From the NCBI GenBank assembly GCA_050955105.1, contig JBPBQZ010000114.1, forward strand, positions 1 to 24,085: a stretch of 24,085 bases of DNA, given 5' to 3'. Numbering within the stretch: position 1 is the first letter of the stretch; every line of letters starts with the position of its first letter. The translations under genes were made by a program, and so were the position numbers. This document shows, piece after piece, positions 8,273 to 16,215 of this stretch. This stretch comes from JBPBQZ01 sp050955105. GTDB taxonomy: Bacteria; Pseudomonadota; Gammaproteobacteria; Burkholderiales; Burkholderiaceae. Below the pieces are notes generated by a model that searched no databases, was not told the origin of the DNA, and saw only the letters and a list, made by a program, of their open reading frames with translations.

Positions 8273-9868
8273 TTACTCTTCAATGCCCTGCGAGCGCAGG
8301 TAGTCCTCGTAGTTGCCGTGGAAATCGATCAGTGTGCCGTCGGTGCGCACTTCGATCACGCGCGTGGCGAGTGCACTGACGAACTCGCGGTCATGCGAGA
8401 CGAAGATCAGCGTGCCAGGATAGCGGTCGAGCGATGCCTGCAGCGATTCGATCGATTCCATATCCATATGGTTGGTCGGCTCGTCCATCATCAGCACGTT
8501 ATGCCGGCCAAGCATGAGTTTGCCCCACACCATGCGGCCCTTCTCGCCCCCTGAGAGCACCTTCACCGATTTGCGGATATCGTCGGCGCCGAACAGCAGG
8601 CGGCCCAGCGTGCCACGAATCATTTGCTCGTCATCGCCTTCCTGCGCGTAGTGATGGATCCAGTCGGTCAGGATTTCGTCTTCAGGAAATGCCTCGGACG
8701 TGTCTTGCGGCATATAGCCGACATTGGCGTGCTCGGCCCATTTGAGGCGCCCTTGATCGAGCGGCAAGTCGCCCTTCAGCGCGCGCAGCAAGGTGGTTTT
8801 CCCCGCGCCGTTCTCGCCGATGATGGCGATCTTTTCGCCGGCCTGGATCGACAGGTCGAGCTTCGAGAAAATCGGCCGCTCGTACTTCTTGGCAATACCT
8901 TCGGCCAGCACCGCCAGGTTGTGCAGCTTCTTGTCGAATTCGAAACGAATGAACGGATGCTGGCGTGACGACGGCTTGATGTCCTCGACCTTGATCTTTT
9001 CGATTTGCCGGGCGCGACTGGTGGCCTGCCGCGCCTTTGATTTGTTGGCGGAGAAGCGCCGCACGAAATCCTGCAACTCGACGATGCGTTCCTTGGCCTT
9101 CGCATTGGCCGACAGCTGGCGTTCACGCGCCTGCTCGGACGCCAGCATGTACTCGTCGTAATTGCCGGGATAAACCTTGAGCGTGCCGTAGTCCATGTCC
9201 GCCATATGCGTGCAGACCTGGTTCAGGAAGTGCCGATCGTGCGAGATGATGATCATCGTCGAGTTGCGCTGGTTCAGCACATCTTCGAGCCAGCGGATCG
9301 TGTTGATGTCGAGGTTGTTGGTGGGTTCGTCGAGCAGCAGCACGTCGGGATTGGAAAACAGCGCCTGCGCCAGCAGCACCCGCAGCTTCCAGCCCGGCGC
9401 CACGTCGCGCATCGGGCCTGCGTGCCGCGCGGTCGGAATGCCCACGCCCAGCAGCAGCTCGCCGGCGCGCGCCTCGGCCGTGTAGCCGTCGAATTCAGCG
9501 AATTTGGATTCGAGCTCGGCCGCGCGCATGTAGTCGTCATCGGTCGCGTCCGGGTTTGCATAAATCGCATCGCGTTCGCTCATTGCCTGCCACATTTCGG
9601 CGTGGCCCATCATCACCACGTCGAGCACGCGCAAGTCTTCGTGGGCGAACTGATCCTGGCTCAATTTACCCAGGCGGGTATGCGGGTCGAGCGCGACCGA
9701 ACCCGCCGACGGCTCGAGGTCGCCGCCCAGAATCTTCATGAAAGTGGATTTGCCGCAGCCGTTGGCACCGATCAGGCCATAGCGGTTGCCGCCGCCGAAT
9801 TTGACGGAAATGTTCTCGAACAAGGGCTTGGGCCCGAATTGCATCGTAATGTTTGCTGTAGACAGCAC
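8273..9868 (-). CDS. ybiT: ABC-F family ATPase YbiT (ribosome-associated translation factor)
   Basis: A 531-residue soluble protein with two ATP-binding cassettes and no membrane segments, matching the 530 aa of E. coli YbiT nearly end to end in motif order. NBD1: Walker A GANGCGKST (34-42), degenerate signature APGWK (157-161) normal for this subfamily, Walker B LLLDEPTNNLD (177-187), switch ISHDRHF. The interdomain P-site tRNA-interaction motif is a charged helical pair at about 240-310 (RRFSANKSKARQATSRARQI). NBD2: GENGAGKTT (351-359), LSGGEKGR (438-445), MMDEPTNHMD (460-469), VSHDRE. ABC-F proteins bind the ribosomal E site and act on stalled or slow ribosomes. The start is GTG 9868-9866 with AAGG eight bases upstream. 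It lies 39 bases downstream of ldcA on the same strand and may be read through from tadA-ldcA. Confidence 0.95.
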   Translation of the reverse strand: MLSTANITMQFGPKPLFENISVKFGGGNRYGLIGANGCGKSTFMKILGGDLEPSAGSVALDPHTRLGKLSQDQFAHEDLRVLDVVMMGHAEMWQAMSERDAIYANPDATDDDYMRAAELESKFAEFDGYTAEARAGELLLGVGIPTARHAGPMRDVAPGWKLRVLLAQALFSNPDVLLLDEPTNNLDINTIRWLEDVLNQRNSTMIIISHDRHFLNQVCTHMADMDYGTLKVYPGNYDEYMLASEQARERQLSANAKAKERIVELQDFVRRFSANKSKARQATSRARQIEKIKVEDIKPSSRQHPFIRFEFDKKLHNLAVLAEGIAKKYERPIFSKLDLSIQAGEKIAIIGENGAGKTTLLRALKGDLPLDQGRLKWAEHANVGYMPQDTSEAFPEDEILTDWIHHYAQEGDDEQMIRGTLGRLLFGADDIRKSVKVLSGGEKGRMVWGKLMLGRHNVLMMDEPTNHMDMESIESLQASLDRYPGTLIFVSHDREFVSALATRVIEVRTDGTLIDFHGNYEDYLRSQGIEE

Positions 9869-9907
9869 GTTGATACCTTTTCCGGCAGTGGAGCAAAAGC
9901 TGCCATT

Positions 9908-10927
9908 TTAACAGTGGGGCAGCGTCACGCTGAGCACGCAATCGGCCTTTCGGCCCCGTAGTTCGGCCGGCAGGCCCACCGGCAACGTCAGCAGTTCGGG
10001 GGTGTGGCCGAAGCGCAGGCCGGTGAGTACCGGCAGGTTCAGGGTGGCGCGCCAGTGCGCGAGCATGGTGTCGAAACTGAAGCCGTTGTCGTAATCGCTG
10101 AGCCGATATTGGGAGAATTCGCCGAATATCAACGCGCGTTGCCGGCCGAGAATGCCGGACAGCTGTAATTGATAGAGCATGCGCTCGATGCGAAACGGAT
10201 GCTCGTTGACATCCTCCACGAACAAAATGCCGCCGTCGATGGCGGGCATGTAGGGCGTGCCGATCAGACCTGTCAATACTGCCAGGTTGCCGCCCCATAA
10301 AACGCCCGAAACGTTGTCGAAGTTCTCGATATGGCCGGGATGGAGGCCGTCGAAACGCAGCGTGCCGCCCTGCACGGCTTCGTGGAAGCGTGCCATCGTG
10401 AAGGCGTTCGGCTGTGGCGCGCCGAAATCGCTGCTCAACATTGGCCCGGCGAAACTGCTGACGCCGGAACGTGCCAGCAACGCCAACTGGATCGCCGTGA
10501 AATCGCTGTGGCCGGTGAAGATCGGCCGGGCGCCGGCCAGCCTTTCGCGCAGGCCATCGTAATCGAGCTGGCCGAGCAGCCGCTGCGCACCGTAGCCGCC
10601 GCGCAGTGCCAGTGCGATGGTGGGCAGCGGTACGCGCGCGTCGGCCAGCCGGTTGATGTCGGCGGCACGCGCCTCGTCGGTGCCGGCGAAGCGCAGATAT
10701 GGCGGTCGCTGCGCGGCTTCGATACAGCCGGGCTGAAAGCCTTGCGCGCGCAAACAGGCAAGCCCGCGCTCGACGATCCGAGGATCGGCGACGTAGCCGG
10801 ACGGCGCGACGATATCGACCGTCGCGCCGTCCGCGCGCCGATCAAGATGGGCGCCAGCGTCGAGCTCGGCCGTGACTTCGGCCGGGACCTCAATCTGGGC
10901 GGCGTCGGTGACGGCCGCGCGCGGCAC
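9908..10927 (-). CDS. ldcA: LD-carboxypeptidase / muramoyltetrapeptide carboxypeptidase (peptidase family S66)
   Basis: A 339-residue cytoplasmic serine peptidase of murein recycling; the family removes the terminal D-Ala from tetrapeptides so that tripeptides can be reused. The S66 triad is visible as Ser141 (FTGHSDFTAI), Glu238 (GILFVEDVNEHPFRIE) and His308 (GLRFGHTP). GGYGAQRLL (110-118) and LWGGNLAVLTGLIGTPY (210-226) are family blocks. About 30 residues precede the conserved VDIVAPSGYV start. No ATG fits: the frame runs upstream into tadA with no family similarity. I chose GTG 10927-10925, which follows the tadA stop by ten bases and has TAGGG upstream; TTG 10945-10943 is an alternative. 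It forms an apparent two-gene unit with tadA, and ybiT follows. Confidence 0.92.
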   Translation of the reverse strand: MPRAAVTDAAQIEVPAEVTAELDAGAHLDRRADGATVDIVAPSGYVADPRIVERGLACLRAQGFQPGCIEAAQRPPYLRFAGTDEARAADINRLADARVPLPTIALALRGGYGAQRLLGQLDYDGLRERLAGARPIFTGHSDFTAIQLALLARSGVSSFAGPMLSSDFGAPQPNAFTMARFHEAVQGGTLRFDGLHPGHIENFDNVSGVLWGGNLAVLTGLIGTPYMPAIDGGILFVEDVNEHPFRIERMLYQLQLSGILGRQRALIFGEFSQYRLSDYDNGFSFDTMLAHWRATLNLPVLTGLRFGHTPELLTLPVGLPAELRGRKADCVLSVTLPHC

Positions 10928-10937
10928 TCCGGCGGCC

Positions 10938-11456
10938 CTAGCCAATCTGATTACTCCGCGCGCGCCGTCGCTCGGCAAAAAACTGCTTGAGCTGATGCGA
11001 GCAAGCGGCTTCCAACACACCTGAGGCGACCTGCGTGTGATGATTCAGGCGCGGCTCGGCGAACATGTCGACAATGCTGCCGCAGGCGCCGGTTTTGGGA
11101 TCGCGCGCGCCGAACACAAGCCGCCCAATGCGCGCGTGCATGATAGCGCCGGCGCACATCGGACAAGGCTCGAGCGTGACGAATAGCTCGCAATCCGGCA
11201 GCCGGTAGTTCGATAGCTGCGCACCCGCGGCACGCAAGGCCAGCATCTCGGCATGTGCGGAAGGGTCGTGCAGGCCGATCGGCTGGTTGAAGCCGCGCGC
11301 GATCAGGCGCTCGCCTTGTACGACTACGGCACCGACGGGCACTTCGCCGGCCTCGCGCGCGGCGGCGGCCGCTTCCAGCGCGACGGCCATCCAACGCTCG
11401 TCGCGCGCAGTGATTGCGGGGGGCAGGCAAGGTTCCATGAGTATGTCGGCAGGCAT
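10938..11456 (-). CDS. tadA: tRNA-specific adenosine deaminase TadA
   Basis: A 172-residue zinc enzyme that converts A34 of tRNA-Arg(ACG) to inosine. The deaminase motifs are complete: HAEML with zinc ligand His68 and proton shuttle Glu70, and PCPMCAGA with zinc ligands Cys98 and Cys101. VPVGAVVV (39-46), FNQPIGLHDPSAHAE (56-70) and RIGRLVFGARDPKTGACGS (109-127) are typical TadA stretches, and E. coli TadA is 167 aa. The C-terminus LKQFFAERRRARS matches the RNA-binding tail. The start is uncertain: the frame extends to a TTG at 11519; I chose ATG 11456, with ATG 11438 also possible; none has a strong ribosome-binding site. It is the first gene of the tadA-ldcA unit and diverges from the SDR gene. 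Confidence 0.94.
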   Translation of the reverse strand: MPADILMEPCLPPAITARDERWMAVALEAAAAAREAGEVPVGAVVVQGERLIARGFNQPIGLHDPSAHAEMLALRAAGAQLSNYRLPDCELFVTLEPCPMCAGAIMHARIGRLVFGARDPKTGACGSIVDMFAEPRLNHHTQVASGVLEAACSHQLKQFFAERRRARSNQIG

Positions 11457-11555
11457 TGCGTGACGCGTTCGCGGGTTCGAGTGCGGCGTCCAGGCATCCG
11501 CTAAGTAATCCAGCAGCAAGCAGCGATTGTAAGCGACGCGCCGCCGCGCGCGGCG

Positions 11556-11584
11556 TTGACAGCCTATGGAGCGCCGTCTATGAT
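11556..11584 (+). promoter_or_regulatory. Sigma70-type promoter of the SDR gene
   Basis: The -35 hexamer TTGACA (11556-11561) is a perfect match to consensus, the spacer is 17 bases and the -10 hexamer TATGAT (11579-11584) matches five of six. Transcription would begin near 11591, leaving an untranslated leader of about 48 bases before the ATG at 11639. This predicts fairly strong, constitutive expression unless a repressor acts here. Confidence 0.8.
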
Positions 11585-11638
11585 CGGCATTTTTGCAAAT
11601 TATCGATTCGCTTTGCGAATCGCACCTTCGGAATAATC

Positions 11639-12406
11639 ATGGAAACAGGCAAGCTGGCAGGCCGCACCGCTATCGTCACGGGCTCTGGCCGTAATATCGG
11701 CAGGGCGATCGCCCTCGCCTTCGCGCGTGAAGGCGCCAACGTGGTGATCAACGGCCGCAGCGATCGCAGCGCGGTCGACGCCGTGGTGGCCGAGATCGAA
11801 GCCGCCGGCGGTCAGGCGCTAGGTGTGATGGCCGATGTTGGCAATGCCGCAGCGGTGGCCAGCATGGTCGAGCAAACGATTGCGCGCTTCGACGGCGTGG
11901 ATATTGCCGTCTCGAACGTTGCCGTGCGCAAGAAACAGCCGTTTCTCGAGATCAGTCCCGAAGAATGGACCAGCACCTTGAATTCCAACCTCAGCTCGGC
12001 GTTTTACCTGGCGCGCAATGTGATTCCGTCGATGCGCGCGCGCGGATACGGACGCCTGATACACATTTCCGGCGTCGACGGCTTCGCCGCGCACCTCACT
12101 GACCGAGCGCACAACGTGGTCTGCAAGGCCGGCGTGCATGCGCTGGCGAAAGCCTTGTCGCTGGAGTTCGGTGCCGACGGTATCACCGCTAATACGGTCG
12201 CACCCGGGCATATCGATACAGAACGCGACTGGAGCCAGTACGGTCCCAAGGACGAATGGATGGCCTCGCGCATGAAGCATATTCCCGTGCGCAAATTTGG
12301 CCGCGTAGAAGATATTGCCGAAGCCTGCGTTTATCTCGCCGGTGACAGCGGCACCTTCGTGGCCGGCCAGGTGATTCACGTGAATGGCGGACAGTACATG
12401 TTCTAG
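11639..12406 (+). CDS. Short-chain dehydrogenase/reductase family protein lacking the catalytic Tyr
   Basis: A 255-residue Rossmann-fold protein of classical SDR length. The nucleotide-binding motif TGSGRNIG (14-21), NGRSD (38-42, the position that often decides NADP(H) versus NAD(H)), SNVA (92-95, in place of NNAG), the structural Asn117, the helix lysine Lys163 and the C-terminal GQVIHVNGGQYM (243-254) are all present. However, the YxxxK active-site motif reads NVVCK, so Asn159 (codon AAC 12113-12115) replaces Tyr. The Ser region reads HISGVDG (142-148). The frame is intact and well conserved elsewhere, so this is a divergent enzyme or a binding protein, not an obvious pseudogene. Start: ATG 11639, with GGAA nine bases upstream; the frame is open to 11456 without similarity. 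Substrate unknown. Confidence 0.9.
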   Translation: METGKLAGRTAIVTGSGRNIGRAIALAFAREGANVVINGRSDRSAVDAVVAEIEAAGGQALGVMADVGNAAAVASMVEQTIARFDGVDIAVSNVAVRKKQPFLEISPEEWTSTLNSNLSSAFYLARNVIPSMRARGYGRLIHISGVDGFAAHLTDRAHNVVCKAGVHALAKALSLEFGADGITANTVAPGHIDTERDWSQYGPKDEWMASRMKHIPVRKFGRVEDIAEACVYLAGDSGTFVAGQVIHVNGGQYMF

Positions 12407-12424
12407 TTTTGCCCAGCCGCATCG

Positions 12425-12461
12425 GATCGGCGCCGCTTCGCCGCAAGTGGCGCCTGCGATC
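12425..12461. terminator. Imperfect hairpin between the convergent SDR and pilus tip genes
   Basis: GATCGGCGCC (12425-12434) pairs with GGCGCCTGCGATC (12449-12461) except for a three-base bulge. It lies in the 63-base gap between two convergent stop codons, where a shared terminator would be expected. Neither flank has a clear T run, so intrinsic termination is doubtful. Confidence 0.35.
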
Positions 12462-12469
12462 GATGCGTC

Positions 12470-13495
12470 TTAAAAATGCACATCGACCACTACGCTGTCG
12501 GTATAACTGCCGGCGGCGGGCGTTGTCTGATCGGCATAGATACGCGCGGTAAACGAGTAAGTCTGAGCCGTCAGGCCATCGGCCACCGTGCTGCTCGCAA
12601 CGCGGGCGCTGCTGTCGTTCCAGACCGCGCCGTCGCTGCGGAATATGTCGTATTGCAGCCAGCTGCCACTGCTGGCCATCTGGCGCCGGCCATTGCTGGC
12701 GGCGTTCAAGCCGGGGCCCAGTCCCACCGTATAGCTCATCCCCTTGGTGCAGACCATCGACAGCGCACCGCTGATCGGTGCGAAGCCGCTGACGATCGGC
12801 GCAGCGCCGAAGGCGATCGCGGGCGCGGTGATGGTGCAGTCGTTGGTGACGCTCAAGGTGGCTGTGAACGACGAAGTACCACTGCCGATGTCGCGCCCGA
12901 TGCAGATGCCCGCGAGACCGATGCCGCTGCAGTAGTTCCACGACCAGTTGATCGTCAGCGTGTCGGTATAAGTGCCGGCCGCCAGATTGCTTCCGGTAGC
13001 GGTGCGAAAGTACAAAGGCAGGTTGGCGGGTGTGCCCCCTAGCAGGCCGAGCAGGTTGATGAGGGGCGTGCTCGCGTAATCGTAGGCGGTGCCAGTTGCA
13101 ATCGGATAGCTGGTGGTGCTGTCGCCGTAGAGGGTGTAGGGCAACACATCACCGCTCGTGCCCTTCAAGCCGGCGTTGGCCGAGACAATGGTGGCGTAAA
13201 AGTGATCGCCCGGCTGCAGGACGCTAAGTAGCGTGCCGCTGCAGCGCAAACCGGCCTGGCTGGTGGAGGTCTGCTGCGAGGTGGTGCGCGCGGCGATCGA
13301 GGTGACGCTGCCGAACAAGGCGTTGATGCCGGCCACCACGCTGCAGGTGCCGTGCGCCCAAGGCGCGGCGAGCAGCAAGGCGACAAGCAGCAGTCCGCCA
13401 AGCCATCGAGTACGCGCGCGGTCACGCCGTCGCAGGCTGCTGGTGGCCGCGTCAACCGCCGGATCGCCACCAACCCTTCGGGGACTTATTCGCAT
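12470..13495 (-). CDS. Two-domain SCPU pilus tip protein (CsuE-like)
   Basis: A 341-residue secreted protein with two spore-coat-U (SCPU) immunoglobulin-like domains. After an Arg-rich n-region the hydrophobic core LLLVALLLAAPWAHG (35-49) forms a signal peptide, with mature protein from about residue 50. Domain 1 (about 50-185) ends AAGTYTDTLTINW (172-184); domain 2 (about 210-341) ends AAGSYTDSVVVDVHF (327-341), the standard C-terminal strand of SCPU pilins. Cys pairs are present in both. Two-domain subunits encoded last in archaic chaperone-usher operons act as the tip adhesin: domain 1 binds surfaces, domain 2 accepts the donor strand of the next pilin. The frame is open to 13693, but the ATG at 13495 lies inside the end of the usher gene (10-base overlap) and precedes the signal peptide, suggesting coupling. 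Confidence 0.88.
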   Translation of the reverse strand: MRISPRRVGGDPAVDAATSSLRRRDRARTRWLGGLLLVALLLAAPWAHGTCSVVAGINALFGSVTSIAARTTSQQTSTSQAGLRCSGTLLSVLQPGDHFYATIVSANAGLKGTSGDVLPYTLYGDSTTSYPIATGTAYDYASTPLINLLGLLGGTPANLPLYFRTATGSNLAAGTYTDTLTINWSWNYCSGIGLAGICIGRDIGSGTSSFTATLSVTNDCTITAPAIAFGAAPIVSGFAPISGALSMVCTKGMSYTVGLGPGLNAASNGRRQMASSGSWLQYDIFRSDGAVWNDSSARVASSTVADGLTAQTYSFTARIYADQTTPAAGSYTDSVVVDVHF

Positions 13496-16215
13496 GACAT
13501 CGGTGCCAGACGATGCAGGCCCGGCTGGCTCAAGTCGACCGAAAAGACCCCGGCGCAACGGCGTCCGTCCGGCAACTGGGCGTCGAAGCGATTGACCGCC
13601 CGCACCCCCTCCAGATAGACCAGACCATCCCAGCCCACCCGCGTGCGCTGCGAACTCTCTCGCAACTGCAAAGTGCTGCCAGGCGGCAGCCAATGTGATG
13701 CGGCGCGAGCGCCGCCCTTGGCTTTGGCGTCGCGCAGCTTCAAAGCTACTTGAAACTGCGCCGCCTCGATATGTTGCAGATCGAAGTGCACCCGAGCACC
13801 GCCGCGGCGTCGTACCGCAAGCCGCCGCTCAACCTCGTCGACGCGTATATCCGCGGGTAATCCCAGCGGTTCGATTTCGTATTTGGCCGAGTAATAGGCC
13901 GCCACCGAAGGGACCAGCAGGTAACCGCGCCGATTCGTCGTGCCTACCAGTTGGTTCTCGTACCGCACGGGTATGCCGCCGTAGCCATTGGTATCGACCA
14001 CCGCGAAGGCATCGTCGATGCGGTTGGTGGCGAAGGCCGCGCCACCGATCGCCACAAGCGAGCCTGACAAGCCGCTCCAATTGCGCCACGAAGAACGCTT
14101 GCCGGCCTCGCCGTCGGCGCCGGCACGCGCTTCGAAATAAGGGGTGCGCCAACTGACGCCCGCCTCGCGGTAGCGCGGTGCGCCCGCGGTGAACCCCAGC
14201 GTGTAGCCCAAACCGCCGGCCAAGCGCGGATTGCGCATCGCCTGCAATCGAGACACCAGCCGGCCCGATGGCGTGTGCGTTAGCGCGGCAGCCAGATTGG
14301 TCGACGCCAGCGCGTCTTCGCTCGCTGCGTCGCGTTGATAGATCGGCAGGTTGACGACCGCCTGCAGCAGCGTGCCACGTTGGCCGAAAAAGCGATTAAG
14401 CGATACGAACAGACTGCTCGCGCCAAGCAAGGCGCGGCTATACGAAAGGTTGGCAACCCGCGCCGCCGGGCCGCGCGGCTGTTTCAGATCGAAATAGGCG
14501 ATTCCCAGAGTGCCCGCCGCGCGCGGCAGATTCAGCGCGGCGGACAGCTGCAAGCTACGGCGCGCGCGCTGAAATTGATGGTGGCGCGGTCGATCGTAAC
14601 TGGCGAGGTCGGCGAAAGCGGCGTCTCGCCAGGTGCCGCGTGCGGTGAAATTGGCAAGCCGCGAGGCAAATTGATAACCCAGCGCCCATTGCCGACCATA
14701 CGACGCATTGCGTGGTGCGGCGTCGCCCATGGCGACGGACCGCGTGGCGCGTCGGTCACGCGGCGAGTCCCGTTTCAGGTAGCTGCCCGCAATGGCGACG
14801 TCGACCACGCCAGCACGCGCCAGCCGCGTCGCCGCGCCGACGCCGGCCAGCACCATGCCTTGGCCGCCCTCGGCATGCCACTCGGCGGTGAGCCGCTCGC
14901 TAATGCCGTAGCGCATTGACACAGACCCCGCCATCTTGCCGTAGGCAAACGAGCGGATGCCATAATCGCGCCGCAGCGCACCCAGTGTCAGCGAATAATC
15001 GGACAAGCCGGGCTGCAGCAATGTGGTGGCGACGTAGAACGGCAACGACGTTTCGGTGCGTCGCCCCAGCACATCGGTGGTGACGATCGTCGCATCGCCA
15101 GCGCCGCCGATGAAAGGCGCACCGGCTACCGCGAACGGCCCGGGCCTGAGCGCGCCGGAGAATGCCCGGCTGCCATCGATCAACACTTCGACGGCGCTCG
15201 GCACGGCCGCTTGCCCCGCAAAATTCGGCAGCGGATAGGTAACGATGTCGGGCCGCACCGCGAAATCTCGGGCCACGGACACGCCGGCCATGCGTACCGG
15301 CGTGCTCCACGGCAATGCGCCGCTAATGGCGTCACCCAGCGTATAGGTCAGCGCGTGCGCCTCATCGACTAGCTGCCACGAGGTGTCGTAGCGCAGATAG
15401 CCATCGCCGGAATCAGGCCGCGCATGCCGTACCACGGCTGCGTTAGATGCCCCAGGCGAGCGACCCTGGTACCTGTACAGACCACTATTCGACAGTACCT
15501 GGGCGCCGCGTATCAGGCGCTGGTGCAGCCATGCCGCGGCGCGCCGCTCGGTGCGCCACGGCTCGTTGACCCAGACGTCGTAGTCAAGCACGGCCGCCAG
15601 TACCGGCGGCGCCAGCACCACGGGTTCTTGCCGCGAACTGCCGATACGTTGGATCGGCAGCCAGGCCGGCGGCACGTCGATATGCAGTGTCTGTGCGTGA
15701 GAGTCGTAGCGCACCTCGACTGACTGGCATCGATCAATCGCCAGCACTGTTGCCGCGCCCGCGCAAGATGTCGGCAGTTGCACCCCTAGACGCTGTACAA
15801 CATCGGCTTGCAACAGAAACTGTCCCGCTTTGCGATGCACCGGAACAGTTTCGCCGGTGGCTTCGCCATTCAATACAATTTCGAGCCACAGGTGTGCGTC
15901 GGCCGAGGCCGAACCGGGCGCTGGCGGCGCTGGCAAGTCATCCGACGTTGCCCGCGAAGCAAGGCGCCCCGCGGCGCTTGCGCACGGCGCAGTGGTCGTG
16001 GCGCGCTGCGTTACTGCCATCGGCACGCCTGCATAGCCCGACGCAGCAGACCGATTGGCAGCGCCATGGCAAAGCTGCTCGGCACGCGGTGCCCGCGACA
16101 TCAAGCAGGCCGCCAAGGCTGTCAGCACCCGCAGATGCGGCATCTGTCGCCGTGTGCGGCGCTCTGTCTGTTGCGCTAGCGCGCGCGGCCCGTCTGCGCC
16201 CTCACCACGCCTCAT
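13486..16215 (-). CDS. Fimbrial usher (archaic/Csu-type outer-membrane usher)
   Basis: A 909-residue outer-membrane pore that receives chaperone-subunit complexes and exports the growing fibre. An internal Met25 probably begins the functional signal peptide (LRVLTALAACLMSRAPRA, cleavage near Ala45). Residues 46-106 are low-complexity Ala/Ser/Pro/Thr. The N-terminal domain follows (LWLEIVLNGEATGETVPV, 109-126), then LDYDVWVNEPW, the barrel strands, a plug-like segment VPSAVEVLIDGSRAFSGAL, and C-terminal domains including YSAKYEIEPLGLPADI and a final Cys pair in DGRRCAGVFSVDL and APMSCE. The ATG at 16215 overlaps the chaperone stop as ATGA; starting at Met25 (16143) is equally possible. Typical ushers are 800-870 aa; the excess is the N-terminal linker. 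Identification is firm from length, motifs and operon position. Confidence 0.93.
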   Translation of the reverse strand: MRRGEGADGPRALAQQTERRTRRQMPHLRVLTALAACLMSRAPRAEQLCHGAANRSAASGYAGVPMAVTQRATTTAPCASAAGRLASRATSDDLPAPPAPGSASADAHLWLEIVLNGEATGETVPVHRKAGQFLLQADVVQRLGVQLPTSCAGAATVLAIDRCQSVEVRYDSHAQTLHIDVPPAWLPIQRIGSSRQEPVVLAPPVLAAVLDYDVWVNEPWRTERRAAAWLHQRLIRGAQVLSNSGLYRYQGRSPGASNAAVVRHARPDSGDGYLRYDTSWQLVDEAHALTYTLGDAISGALPWSTPVRMAGVSVARDFAVRPDIVTYPLPNFAGQAAVPSAVEVLIDGSRAFSGALRPGPFAVAGAPFIGGAGDATIVTTDVLGRRTETSLPFYVATTLLQPGLSDYSLTLGALRRDYGIRSFAYGKMAGSVSMRYGISERLTAEWHAEGGQGMVLAGVGAATRLARAGVVDVAIAGSYLKRDSPRDRRATRSVAMGDAAPRNASYGRQWALGYQFASRLANFTARGTWRDAAFADLASYDRPRHHQFQRARRSLQLSAALNLPRAAGTLGIAYFDLKQPRGPAARVANLSYSRALLGASSLFVSLNRFFGQRGTLLQAVVNLPIYQRDAASEDALASTNLAAALTHTPSGRLVSRLQAMRNPRLAGGLGYTLGFTAGAPRYREAGVSWRTPYFEARAGADGEAGKRSSWRNWSGLSGSLVAIGGAAFATNRIDDAFAVVDTNGYGGIPVRYENQLVGTTNRRGYLLVPSVAAYYSAKYEIEPLGLPADIRVDEVERRLAVRRRGGARVHFDLQHIEAAQFQVALKLRDAKAKGGARAASHWLPPGSTLQLRESSQRTRVGWDGLVYLEGVRAVNRFDAQLPDGRRCAGVFSVDLSQPGLHRLAPMSCE

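Noticed and set aside
9388..9402. Degenerate first ABC signature in YbiT (APGWK instead of LSGGQ) as a sign of inactivation
   Set aside because: This form is normal for YbiT-type ABC-F proteins; both Walker motifs and both switch histidines are intact.
9206..9961. Plus-strand frame of 251 codons opposite ybiT
   Set aside because: Composition is that of an antisense shadow; the minus-strand ABC-F motifs are unambiguous.
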